Shown here: piece after piece, positions 42,715 to 53,820 of the stretch | Position numbering within the stretch: the stretch's first letter is position 1 | Layout: every line of letters starts with the position of its first letter | From: Microbacterium endophyticum | Lineage (GTDB): Bacteria > Actinomycetota > Actinomycetes > Actinomycetales > Microbacteriaceae | Direction: 5' to 3' | DNA length: 64,000 nt | Assembly (NCBI RefSeq): GCF_011047135.1 | Contig: NZ_CP049255.1 | Coordinates: forward strand, 1,612,001-1,676,000 | Notes under the pieces: model-generated | Databases searched by the model: none | The model's input: the letters and a program-made list of their open reading frames with translations, nothing else | Told to the model about the DNA's origin: nothing | Made by a program: the position numbers and the translations under genes

Positions 42715-43638
42715 ATGGGTACGTCCCCTGAGCCAACTCGCGGCACCGAGGCTCGCCGTGGAACCCGACGTGGCGAGGGGAGCAAGCTCTCGCGACGTAA
42801 GGCGCCGGGAAAACGGTCTTTCAGGTCGAGCCTGGCGGCGCTCGATGCGCTCGCCGCATCAGGAGCGCAGGTCTCGGTGCGGGTTACCGACCTGGACTCG
42901 GGCGAGGCGGTGCTCGTGGGCGATGACTATGTGACTCTCCCGGTCGCCGGCCTCGGAGTCGTGCCGTTGCTCGTCGAAGTTGCAGCGCAGTTCGAATCGG
43001 GAGCGCTTGACCCGCTCGACATCGTGGAGCGCGAGGGTCTCGAACCGGTCGATGTCGCTGGAATCTGGCAACACCTCAAGGCGCCGTCGCTTCCGCTCGT
43101 CGACCTTGCGGTGCTGGCCGCGGCTGCCGGCGATGCGCTCGCGACGAACGCTCTGCTGCACCGGGTGGGGCTCCCCGCGGTGCGCGCTCGCATTGAGAAA
43201 TTGGGACTCACTCGAGCGGCCGTTATGGACGGATTCCGCGACCGTCGGGGTCCCGATGACGCGCCTCATGTCGCGCTCGGATCAGCCCGTGAGTACTCAG
43301 AACTCTTTGCGGCCCTCGTGAATTCGAAGGCAGTGTCAGCTGGCGTCAGTGCCCAGGTCTCAGAGTGGCTGAGTCTGAATCAAGACTTGTCGCTCGTGGC
43401 ATCCGCAACAGGTCTCGATCCGTTTGCGCACTTCAATGATGCGCACGACCTGCTTTTCGTGAACAAGACAGGTCGCGACAGTGGTGTTCGAGCCGAAGCT
43501 GGTGTGCTCGGCGGGCCACGGGCGGGCGTCGCCTACGCGGTCATCGTCTGCTTCGACGACCTCTCGATCTCGCACCGGCTCCGCGCGCACGAAGCGTTGC
43601 GCACTCTCGGAGTCGAGCTCATGGAGTACATCTTCTAG
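42715..43638 (+). CDS. Beta-lactamase-fold (class A/serine hydrolase-like) protein lacking the catalytic Ser-x-x-Lys
   Basis: A 307-residue protein with the layout of class A beta-lactamase-like serine hydrolases: a basic N-terminal 45 residues, DLDSGEAVLVGDDY, then LPVAGLGVVPLLVEVAAQ where active members have S-x-x-K, then DALATNALL (in the place of the S-D-N loop) and a well-kept KTG triad (FVNKTGRDSG). The nucleophilic Ser and general base Lys are replaced by small or hydrophobic residues. No signal peptide. It may be a structural or binding protein. ATG 42715 has AAGGAA 7 bases upstream; a hairpin follows the stop. Confidence 0.75.
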   Translation: MGTSPEPTRGTEARRGTRRGEGSKLSRRKAPGKRSFRSSLAALDALAASGAQVSVRVTDLDSGEAVLVGDDYVTLPVAGLGVVPLLVEVAAQFESGALDPLDIVEREGLEPVDVAGIWQHLKAPSLPLVDLAVLAAAAGDALATNALLHRVGLPAVRARIEKLGLTRAAVMDGFRDRRGPDDAPHVALGSAREYSELFAALVNSKAVSAGVSAQVSEWLSLNQDLSLVASATGLDPFAHFNDAHDLLFVNKTGRDSGVRAEAGVLGGPRAGVAYAVIVCFDDLSISHRLRAHEALRTLGVELMEYIF

Positions 43639-43643
43639 CCCCC

Positions 43644-43695
43644 ATGTCTCACTTATTCACCGTTGCGCATGCAATTTGCTGAATAAGTGAGACAT
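43644..43695. terminator. Perfect 16-bp hairpin, 52 bp, between convergent genes
   Basis: ATGTCTCACTTATTCA (43644-43659) and its exact complement (43680-43695) flank a 20-base loop with a smaller TTGC/GCAA palindrome. It is 5 bases after the stop of the beta-lactamase-fold gene and 19 bases from the stop of the opposing lipoprotein gene. Position fits a bidirectional terminator. The arms are AT-richer than the surroundings, and the unit looks self-contained, so a small dispersed repeat is also possible. Confidence 0.65.
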
Positions 43696-43714
43696 CGTAA
43701 GAGGGGTGGGGGGC

Positions 43715-44212
43715 TTAGCTCTCGGGAGTCAGGGTCAACCAGCCGCTCTTGATGTTGTTCGCGTCGCTGAAGCTCAGCTGTACCGGACCGGTGTAGTCCA
43801 AACCCGTGATGCGTACCTGCTGCGGCTCGTCGCAACGCAGCGTGCCTTCTGTGAGTGTCAGCTGATCCGCGTCGACCTCAGCGGTCGTGAGTCGGTACCG
43901 CGCACTCGTTCCCACACACGCCCCATCGATCACGAGCGTGTCTTCGTCAATGACATCAGATGTGATTGACGCTGACGCTGGCACACCGTCCGGTCCGTCC
44001 GCCTCGAACAGCGCGCGGGCGACCTCGTCGTCGGTCGCGGGTGGCGTCGTGAAGGGGGTAGGGCTCGCGGCTGCGTCGGAATCGACGGCTTCGCTTGCTG
44101 TCGGGCTTGATGCCGGGGCCGCTGGCGACGCGGAACAACCTGCGAGGGCCGCAATGAGCGCGCTCACTGCCACAATGGGAACCACTTTTCGAAGCAATCG
44201 TTGAGTGTCCAT
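43715..44212 (-). CDS. Small secreted lipoprotein of unknown function
   Basis: A 165-residue protein with a lipoprotein signal peptide and lipobox LAGC (Cys about 26). It then has a Ser/Ala/Pro-rich linker and a C-terminal beta-rich part (VTFDGAC is not seen; visible are TLVIDGACVG, TEGTLRCDEPQQVRITG and LSFSDANNIKSGWLTLTP) with two Cys that could pair. I do not recognise a family. ATG 44212 is directly preceded by a GTG. The gene stands between the hairpin at 43644 and the aromatic-catabolism operon, and runs in the same direction as that operon with a 77-base gap. Confidence 0.78.
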   Translation of the reverse strand: MDTQRLLRKVVPIVAVSALIAALAGCSASPAAPASSPTASEAVDSDAAASPTPFTTPPATDDEVARALFEADGPDGVPASASITSDVIDEDTLVIDGACVGTSARYRLTTAEVDADQLTLTEGTLRCDEPQQVRITGLDYTGPVQLSFSDANNIKSGWLTLTPES

Positions 44213-44289
44213 CACTCAAGCTTTGCACCGTCGTGCCGCATCCACCTCGATCCGGATGGCACTCACAGGTGGGTTCCCTCCCCGCTCGG

Positions 44290-45237
44290 CTACACGAGTG
44301 GGGTGCCGTGGGTGTGGAAGGTCTCGATCGTCTTCATGCCCCACGCTTGACCCTTTTTGCGCTCTTCCTGGCTCCACTCCACGACGGGCTGGTCAGGGTC
44401 CAAGAGAAGACGCGCGCCGGCGTTCGCGAATTCGATTCGGTTTCCACCGGGCTCCCAGACGTACAAAAAGAATGTCTGATTGATCGCGTGTTTGTGGGGT
44501 CCCGATTCGATGTGGATGCCGTTTTCCAAAAAGATGTCGGCAGCTTTCAAGATGTCTTCGCGAGTGTCGGGCGCAAATGCGATGTGGTGCAGTCGGTTGC
44601 CGTGTTTCGTCCAGTCGTCGGAATAGACGACGTCGTAGGACTTCAGCGAGAAGTGGAACCACCAGGCCGCGAATTTGCCGTCGTCGTTGCGAATTCGCTC
44701 GCTTTCGCGACCGCCGACCGCCGCCGCGATGAACTCGCCATTGGCCTCGACGTCCTTCGCGAGGTAGTTGATGTGGTCCAATCGCCGCGCGTTCACGCCG
44801 TGGCCGGGAAAGCGTGAAGCTTGGTTCTTCAACGCTGGCTTATCGTCGGTCGCAACGTAGCGCTCGGTCTCGTAGTAGACCCCCATCGAGTGACCGTCGG
44901 GATCGCGGAACAGGTACGTCGGTCCCGTTCCGACTTCGCCATCAGCCCAGCCCTCGCCGAGCCCTGTCGCCTCGATTGCTGCAACGCGGCGATCGAGCGC
45001 CTCTTGCGACGTCGCGCGGAACGTCGTGAGCCCGACCCCGGCGGCATCTGATGCGGTGAGCTTGATCGTGTACAGCTCGTACTCGTCCCACGTGCGGAGG
45101 TACACCGAAGTCTCGGTCTCTGCCACGACGCGCATCGCGAGGAGATCTTCGAAGAACCAGCGGCTCTTGTCGAATTCAGGAGTGAGTAGTTCGACGCTGC
45201 CGATGTGGGCGATATCGAATGAAGTTGAGTGGGTCAT
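44290..45237 (-). CDS. VOC-fold (type I) extradiol ring-cleavage dioxygenase
   Basis: A 315-residue two-domain VOC protein of the catechol 2,3-dioxygenase/BphC type. Candidate iron ligands: H155 (RRLDHINY), H217 or H218 (RLHHIAF), and E269 (GGNRIEFANAG); active-site H195 (WWFHFS) is also conserved. It is the last gene of the galB-galC-galD-like operon (46 bases after galD). Since these partners process 4-oxalomesaconate, gallate or 3-O-methylgallate 4,5-cleavage is the logical reaction, yet known gallate and protocatechuate 4,5-dioxygenases are LigAB-type. ATG 45237 follows GAGAGGA. Substrate is inferred from context. Confidence 0.85.
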   Translation of the reverse strand: MTHSTSFDIAHIGSVELLTPEFDKSRWFFEDLLAMRVVAETETSVYLRTWDEYELYTIKLTASDAAGVGLTTFRATSQEALDRRVAAIEATGLGEGWADGEVGTGPTYLFRDPDGHSMGVYYETERYVATDDKPALKNQASRFPGHGVNARRLDHINYLAKDVEANGEFIAAAVGGRESERIRNDDGKFAAWWFHFSLKSYDVVYSDDWTKHGNRLHHIAFAPDTREDILKAADIFLENGIHIESGPHKHAINQTFFLYVWEPGGNRIEFANAGARLLLDPDQPVVEWSQEERKKGQAWGMKTIETFHTHGTPLV

Positions 45238-45282
45238 GATGGGGTCCTCTCTGACGTGCATGACAGGGCTTCGGGGTGCTAG

Positions 45283-46356
45283 CTACAGGCGTGGCCGGGG
45301 AAAGACTGTGCCGTCGAAGATCTTCCGTGCTGTTCGCACCGACTGCGACGACGCGGTCCAGGTGCCATCGGCTGTGTGCTCGACACTCACCTGGGCCGGA
45401 AACATTCCACTCGGGTGTTCCACGGCGGTGAGGTCTGTCTCGAGCTGGGCGATGTCGTGCCCAACAGCACCCGGGATGCGGATGCCGGCGGCAACGGATG
45501 CTGCCATCAGCACACCGATCGAGGTGTGCACTCTGGTCGGAATGAATGCGCGGGTAGATATCGCGCCACCGTTTCGAGGCGGCGAGAGCAGGATCATCTT
45601 CGGGACGGTCTGCGCTTCGACGTCCCCCAGATTCATGCGGCGCCCAGCGATCATCCGCAACTGTTCCAGTGACTCATGCAAGTCAGTGCGCGATTCGAGA
45701 TCTTCCGGAGACTCCGCGCCGCTGAGGCCGAAGTCGTCTGCACGGAGGAGGACAACCGGCATCCCGTTGTCGATCATTGTCACGCGGTGACCTGCGATCT
45801 CATCCACCACGTGACCGCTCGGGAGTAGTGGTTTTTCGCCACCAGATATCTCCAGTGAAATGAGCCCGGCGGTCCCGGGGACACCCGCGATCGCCGTGTC
45901 GCCGTCGTAGTCGGGCATGCCGTCTGAGGTTGAGAAAGTAGCTGTCGCGACGTCGCCGGTGTTCAGCAGCCGGATGCGCACCGATGCGGCGCTGCCCGTG
46001 GCTTCGATGAGACCACGTTCGATTGCAAACGGGCCAATTCCGGCCAGCAGATTGCCGCACGTCTGAGCGTCGGCGACGACAGGCTCATCTACCCCTATCT
46101 GCAAAAACAAGTAGTCGATGTCGATTTCGGGCGACGTGGAGCGCGAAACAATCGCAACTTTCGAGGTGAGGGGATGCGCGCCGCCCAGCCCGTCGATTTG
46201 GCGCGGATCGGGGCTTCCCATAATGCGCAGCAATAGATCATCACGTTGCTCCGAATCAGCGGGTAGGTCGTCCGACAAAAAGTACGCACCCTTCGATGTG
46301 CCGCCCCGCATGAGCATGCAACGGATGCCGCGGCGCTCTGCGTCAGCGACTGCCAC
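45283..46356 (-). CDS. galD: PrpF-family protein, probable 4-oxalomesaconate tautomerase (GalD-like)
   Basis: A 357-residue PrpF/GalD protein. It begins GIRCMLMRGGTSKGAYFL, the family hallmark, and keeps the second half pattern GHVVDEIAGHRVTMIDNGMPVVLL with a Cys in QTCGNLL as in the diaminopimelate-epimerase-like fold. GalD interconverts tautomers of 4-oxalomesaconate in gallate/protocatechuate 4,5-cleavage. Its GTG (46356) overlaps the aldolase gene by 14 bases and has GGAG 7 bases upstream. The linkage with GalC- and GalB-like genes makes this role much more likely than methylaconitate isomerisation. Confidence 0.85.
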   Translation of the reverse strand: MAVADAERRGIRCMLMRGGTSKGAYFLSDDLPADSEQRDDLLLRIMGSPDPRQIDGLGGAHPLTSKVAIVSRSTSPEIDIDYLFLQIGVDEPVVADAQTCGNLLAGIGPFAIERGLIEATGSAASVRIRLLNTGDVATATFSTSDGMPDYDGDTAIAGVPGTAGLISLEISGGEKPLLPSGHVVDEIAGHRVTMIDNGMPVVLLRADDFGLSGAESPEDLESRTDLHESLEQLRMIAGRRMNLGDVEAQTVPKMILLSPPRNGGAISTRAFIPTRVHTSIGVLMAASVAAGIRIPGAVGHDIAQLETDLTAVEHPSGMFPAQVSVEHTADGTWTASSQSVRTARKIFDGTVFPRPRL

Positions 46357-47047
46357 TGTGATACTCCGCTTGAGTGAGGTACCTCACGCCGAGTTGGTCG
46401 AGAACTGGTCGCAGCTTGTTGATGTCCATGGAGATCTCGCCGGCTTGATAACGCGCCCGATTGGCCGCTTCTTTCGCAGCACGCGCCCGCGTGGCCTCGA
46501 GCGCCTCCGCTGCTCGGGTGCGCGGAACAATCGTGACACCGTCGTCATCGGCGACGACAACGTCGCCGGGATGAACGACAACGCCGTCGAGCACGATCGG
46601 CACGTTGACCGAGCCGGCGGTGTCTTTGACGGTGCCCTCTGAGCTGATGTGCGCAGTCCACACCGGAAACGTCATTGCTCGTAGTTCTGCGGTGTCGCGT
46701 ACGCCGCCAGAGGTGACGTACGCGCACACGCCGCGCACCTGCATTTGCGTTGCCATGAGCTCGCCGATGAAGCCGTAGGGGGAATCGGTTACCGGGACGA
46801 CAACGATCACATCGCCCGCTTGCGACTGCTCGATAGCGGCATGCACCATCAAGTTGTCTCCCGGCGCGACCATCACCGTGATGGCTGTGCCGGATATCGC
46901 AACATCACGCTGAATGGGTTTGATGCGTGGCCCGGCGTAGCCGACGCGGCCCATCGCTTCGTGAACGGTCGCCGAGCCGAACTCCGCGAAGGCCGCCGCA
47001 AGCTCGCGATCCGTGCGTTCGATGTCGGTGACGACGACGTGAGTCAC
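46343..47047 (-). CDS. galC: 4-carboxy-4-hydroxy-2-oxoadipate aldolase / oxaloacetate decarboxylase (GalC/LigK-like, RraA fold)
   Basis: A 234-residue RraA-like class II aldolase. The start FGSATVHEAMGRVGYAGPRIKPI and the metal/substrate region SGGVRDTAELRAMTFPVWTAHISSEGTVKD agree with HMG/CHA aldolases; the Asp-Arg of GGVRD and a following Asp-rich PGDVVVADDDGV segment are present. It splits 4-carboxy-4-hydroxy-2-oxoadipate into pyruvate and oxaloacetate, the last step of the pathway. GTG 47047 overlaps the GalB-like stop (GTGA). Confidence 0.88.
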   Translation of the reverse strand: MTHVVVTDIERTDRELAAAFAEFGSATVHEAMGRVGYAGPRIKPIQRDVAISGTAITVMVAPGDNLMVHAAIEQSQAGDVIVVVPVTDSPYGFIGELMATQMQVRGVCAYVTSGGVRDTAELRAMTFPVWTAHISSEGTVKDTAGSVNVPIVLDGVVVHPGDVVVADDDGVTIVPRTRAAEALEATRARAAKEAANRARYQAGEISMDINKLRPVLDQLGVRYLTQAEYHSGSR

Positions 47048-47799
47048 TCGAGCACCCCGGTGACCTGCGGAAAGTAGCGTTCGTACGCCTCACCCATCGT
47101 CTCGTGCGTGAAGCCGAGGTTCGGTCCGGCATTGCGCTTGACCTGCACTCCGCGGCGCACTGCGAGGTCGGTGTAATACGACCACATGTGCTTTTGCGCG
47201 GGGAGGCACTCCATCGCGCTGCGCTTACGCGAAAAGGCATCAGTGATGTCGAGGAGGACGTTCGGTGTGAAGTGGCACTGCTCGGGCTGGTGAGGTTCGA
47301 AAAAGAACACCGGCGGCGCCCCGATGATCTCGTCTTTCGTGGGGAACGTGCCGTCAGAATTCGCTACCCCGATCGCTTGCGCAAGAACGCGAGCCTCGAG
47401 CGCCATCCGCGCAGCCGCCGGGTGGTCGCCGTTGTACGGATCGGCAAGTGGATGGGTGAGCACGACGGTGGGTTGAGTGCGCCGGTACACGTCGACGAGA
47501 GCGGAAACAGCGTCTGCGGATTCGCGAAGTGGGTAGTCACCGAGGTCGAGGAATTCGATCTCGGCGCCGAGCGCCGCAGCCGCCGCTTCTGCTTCGCCTC
47601 GACGCGTGGCTTTGATCTCTTCGAGCGATTTTCCCTGGAGCCATTGGCTCGCCGACTCGCCACGTTCGCCGTAGCTGAGGCACACGACGGTTGCGCGCTC
47701 GCCTCGCATCGTTGCGGCAGCTATCGCGCCACCCGCGCGCCACACGAAGTCGCCCGCATGGGCGCTGATGACAAGCAGTGCGGGGGTGGTTTCTGGCAT
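47044..47799 (-). CDS. galB: 4-oxalomesaconate hydratase (GalB-like, PIG-L fold)
   Basis: A 251-residue PIG-L/LmbE-fold protein. Ordinary PIG-L deacetylases begin with HPDD; this one has SAHAGDFVWRAGGAIA, as in GalB-type 4-oxalomesaconate hydratases of Pseudomonas, where the fold was recruited as a zinc hydratase. The later HPLADPYNGDHPAA segment supplies further metal ligands, and VFFFEPHQPEQC follows. It adds water to 4-oxalomesaconate before the aldolase step. First gene of a four-gene operon, divergent from the O-demethylase at 47994 across a 194-base region containing a promoter with palindrome. Confidence 0.87.
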   Translation of the reverse strand: MPETTPALLVISAHAGDFVWRAGGAIAAATMRGERATVVCLSYGERGESASQWLQGKSLEEIKATRRGEAEAAAAALGAEIEFLDLGDYPLRESADAVSALVDVYRRTQPTVVLTHPLADPYNGDHPAAARMALEARVLAQAIGVANSDGTFPTKDEIIGAPPVFFFEPHQPEQCHFTPNVLLDITDAFSRKRSAMECLPAQKHMWSYYTDLAVRRGVQVKRNAGPNLGFTHETMGEAYERYFPQVTGVLE

Positions 47800-47891
47800 G
47801 TTCGCTCCTGTCTGTCATCGATGGCAGCGACGAAGGGATCACGCCGGCTCGCATGCTCAGCGAATCACAATGTCATTGGAATGGTCAAGAT

Positions 47892-47924
47892 ATTGTTGAC
47901 AATCGTGGCGACGAAAACCACTAT
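47892..47924 (+). promoter_or_regulatory. Promoter of the first O-demethylase gene with ATTGTTGACAAT palindrome
   Basis: The near-perfect 12-bp palindrome ATTGTTGACAAT (47892-47903) contains the -35 box TTGACA (47896-47901). A 17-bp spacer leads to CACTAT (47919-47924) as -10. Start would be near 47931, about 60 bases before the ATG at 47994. The GT-N2-AC core is of the type bound by GntR/FCD regulators, and such a gene is at 49437. Confidence 0.55.
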
Positions 47925-47969
47925 GGACAGAGGTAAACCGCATCCGTATCGTCGCGGACAGGCCACTAG

Positions 47970-49397
<1,428 letters not shown>

Positions 49398-49436
49398 CTC
49401 ACTGATCGGCCGGGCCGCCGCAGGCGACTCATCCGC

Positions 49437-50096
49437 CTATGTGGTCGTGCGCAGCACTCGCACGATACCTGCGAGGTGGGCGCGCGTCGCGACTTCGGCG
49501 GCATCCGGATCACGCGAGATGATCGCGTCGATGATGGCGATGTGTTCTGGGGCGGACTGTGTTGCCCGGCCCGGGTGAAACGCGAGTCGAAACTGATGGC
49601 GGGCAGACTGAGCGCGCAGCCGCTCCAGAAGTTGCATCGCTGTGGCGTGCCCGCTCAATTCGCGAACGCGACGATCAAGCTCTTGATTGAGTCGCGAATA
49701 CTCGACGAGATCACCGGAACGAACGGCATCCTCTATGTCGCCGCGCAGTTCCCGGAGCACTGCAATGTCGTCGTCTTCAATATTTTCAGCGGCTTTCCGC
49801 GCGCAGAGCGACTCTAAGCCGACCCGTACTTCGACGATCTCGATTGCCTCGTCGACAGTGATGGCGCGCACCCGCGCTCCACGATTGGGGAGCCGCTCAA
49901 CGAGTCCTTCGCCCGCGAGGGTCAGCAGTGCTGTGCGAACCGCCGCGCGCGTTTCGCTAAAACGCTCGCTGAGGTCCGCTTCGATCAGGCGTTGATGCGG
50001 TGCGAAGTCGCCGCCCAGTATCGCTGTGCGAATTCTTTGCGCCAGATCAGCCGGACCTGCTGTGTCGAGATCATCGGTGACGGAGGTGCTCGTCAT
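49437..50096 (-). CDS. GntR-family (FCD) transcriptional regulator
   Basis: A 219-residue regulator with an N-terminal winged HTH (LAQRIRTAILGGDFAPHQRL, then FSETRAAVRTALLTLAGEGLVERLPNRGARV) and an all-helical FCD domain whose acidic/His residues (E-V-R, H near EHIAIIDAI) bind a metal and a carboxylate ligand. FCD-GntR proteins often sense aromatic acids or their products. Its own 95-base upstream region carries an inverted repeat with ATTGT ends, and the O-demethylase promoter nearby has a related palindrome, suggesting self- and pathway control. It converges on the copy 1 O-demethylase gene. Confidence 0.88.
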   Translation of the reverse strand: MTSTSVTDDLDTAGPADLAQRIRTAILGGDFAPHQRLIEADLSERFSETRAAVRTALLTLAGEGLVERLPNRGARVRAITVDEAIEIVEVRVGLESLCARKAAENIEDDDIAVLRELRGDIEDAVRSGDLVEYSRLNQELDRRVRELSGHATAMQLLERLRAQSARHQFRLAFHPGRATQSAPEHIAIIDAIISRDPDAAEVATRAHLAGIVRVLRTTT

Positions 50097-50155
50097 CGCC
50101 CTCTTCTTTCCCGCTGGCCGCCCGTGTGACAGTGTGTCAGCGCATCGTTGGCACT

Positions 50156-50179
50156 ATTGTCGCCGATTTTCGCGACAAT
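50156..50179. promoter_or_regulatory. Inverted repeat ATTGTCGC-N8-GCGACAAT upstream of the GntR gene
   Basis: Perfect 8-bp arms at 50156-50163 and 50172-50179 with an 8-bp centre, 60-83 bases upstream of the regulator ATG. The repeat is just below the folE stop (it lies before 50192), so it could also be a folE terminator stem, but the outward ATTGT ends match the palindrome at 47892. Confidence 0.5.
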
Positions 50180-50191
50180 CGGGACGATGTG

Positions 50192-50779
50192 TCAGAGCGC
50201 GGATGCCTCACGCACAGCGAGACGCCACGTGGCATCCGGGATTTCGCCAACTGTAGCGACGGTAACAGCGCGTGCGGCTGCGGCTCGAGGCTCGATGTGG
50301 GCCACGCATCCGTGCGTCGCTTCGATGCGCACCGCAACGCCATGCGGGCGAAGCACGGTCATGAGAGCATCGGCGATCTGTTGGCCGAGCCGCTCTTGCA
50401 ACTGTGGCCGGCGAGCTGCCACCTCGACGAGTGTCGCAATCCGGCTGAGGCCCGCGATGTGATGGCTTGGTGCGTAGTAGACGTCGACAGTGCCGTCAAA
50501 GGGCAAGAGATGATGTTCGCATACTGAGCGAAACGGGATGCCGGTGAGCCCGACCAGCTCGCCAGGATGTTCGTTCTCGGTGAGCGCTACCGGCGCACCG
50601 AGGGCTGCGGCGGGGTCGACGCCGAGGCCCGAGAAGAGGTCGAGCATGAGATCTGCGACCCGCTCCGGAGTGCGGAGGAGTCCGAGGCGGTTGGCGTCTT
50701 CGCCGACTGCCAGCAAAAGCTCGCGCACCGCAGAAACCGCGCGATCACGGTCGGTGCCCACCGTCGATGTCATGGTCAT
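50192..50779 (-). CDS. folE: GTP cyclohydrolase I, divergent copy
   Basis: A 195-residue GTP cyclohydrolase I, the first step of folate biosynthesis. The zinc region CEHHLLPFDG and HIAGLSRIA are intact and ERLGQQIADAL is typical. The third Cys is in EATHGCVAHIEPR, where standard enzymes read H-x-C-M-x-x-R-G; the RG following is lost and the C-terminus is diverged, so this is a specialised or weakened copy. ATG 50779 overlaps the PadR stop (ATGA) and has GAGGT upstream. It sits among THF-dependent demethylase genes, where extra folate would help. Confidence 0.87.
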   Translation of the reverse strand: MTMTSTVGTDRDRAVSAVRELLLAVGEDANRLGLLRTPERVADLMLDLFSGLGVDPAAALGAPVALTENEHPGELVGLTGIPFRSVCEHHLLPFDGTVDVYYAPSHHIAGLSRIATLVEVAARRPQLQERLGQQIADALMTVLRPHGVAVRIEATHGCVAHIEPRAAAARAVTVATVGEIPDATWRLAVREASAL

Positions 50780-51372
50780 GGGGTTACCTCGCTCCCTTCC
50801 AATCGATCGATGAGTGCGAGCCCATTTCGTGCCCACTGAATCTCACCGAGGGCTCGTTCGACGAGTCCTTCATAGGCGAAGCGCTTGTACGCGATCGTGC
50901 GCTCGCGGTCTTCTTCTGACGTCACAGCAAGCCGTCGCAGCAACATCGGATTGTCTACCGCGTCGATGCGACGAATCTCGCCCTGCCACTGCTCCAGCTC
51001 GCTTTCCCACTGCGCAAGGTGCGCGCGAAGAAAAGCGCGAGCCGCTGTGGGGGTGCCAGCTTCGAGATAGGCGGCACGAAGATGGGCGGGATCGCGAACT
51101 CTTTGATACTCCGGCGGCGACGCCATCCAGTCGAGAAAGGCCTGCTCGCCTGCGGGAGTGATGTGGTACATCCGCCGCGTGCCGCGCTCGCCGCGTGCTT
51201 GCTCTTCGCCGTGGATGAGGCCTTCCTCTTCCATCTTTCGAAGCGCGGGGTAGATCTGTGAGTCCGGAGCGTGCCAGACGTGGCCCACCGAGACGCTGAA
51301 CTGCTTTTGCAGGTCGTACCCGGACTGCGGGCCCACTCGCACGAGCGCGAGGAGTGCATATCGCAGACTCAT
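50776..51372 (-). CDS. PadR-family transcriptional regulator (VanR-like context)
   Basis: A 198-residue PadR regulator: N-terminal winged HTH (SLRYALLALVRVGPQSGYDLQKQF, with SQIYPALRKMEEEGLI and GTRRMYHITPAGEQAF) and a C-terminal helical dimerisation domain. In some actinobacteria the vanillate repressor VanR is a PadR protein. ATG 51372 follows AGGAGCG; the frame is open further upstream but that part is not protein-like. It is read from the same strand as the metF-purU-ligM-like unit but separated by a terminator hairpin, and is translated with folE. Confidence 0.88.
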   Translation of the reverse strand: MSLRYALLALVRVGPQSGYDLQKQFSVSVGHVWHAPDSQIYPALRKMEEEGLIHGEEQARGERGTRRMYHITPAGEQAFLDWMASPPEYQRVRDPAHLRAAYLEAGTPTAARAFLRAHLAQWESELEQWQGEIRRIDAVDNPMLLRRLAVTSEEDRERTIAYKRFAYEGLVERALGEIQWARNGLALIDRLEGSEVTP

Positions 51373-51418
51373 TTCGCTCCTATTCTTGCTGGCATCGACG
51401 AACGAGGTATGTGCTGAT

Positions 51419-51465
51419 GATGCCAGGAGGGTCCCGTGCAAAGCGCCCGGGACCCTCCTGGCATC
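51419..51465 (-). terminator. Perfect 17-bp terminator hairpin after O-demethylase copy 2
   Basis: GATGCCAGGAGGGTCCC (51419-51435) pairs exactly with 51449-51465 around a 13-base loop. It starts 10 bases after the minus-strand stop of the O-demethylase (51476) and 47 bases before the padR start. It should end the metF-purU-O-demethylase transcript, leaving padR-folE-gntR to their own promoter. No T-run follows. Confidence 0.8.
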
Positions 51466-51475
51466 TGACGTGCTG

Positions 51476-53807
<2,332 letters not shown>

Positions 53808-53820
53808 GGAAGGCGTCTCC

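Noticed and set aside
43644-43695. Ends of an insertion sequence
   Set aside because: No transposase frame or target duplication is near; the element is only 52 bp and fits a terminator between convergent genes.
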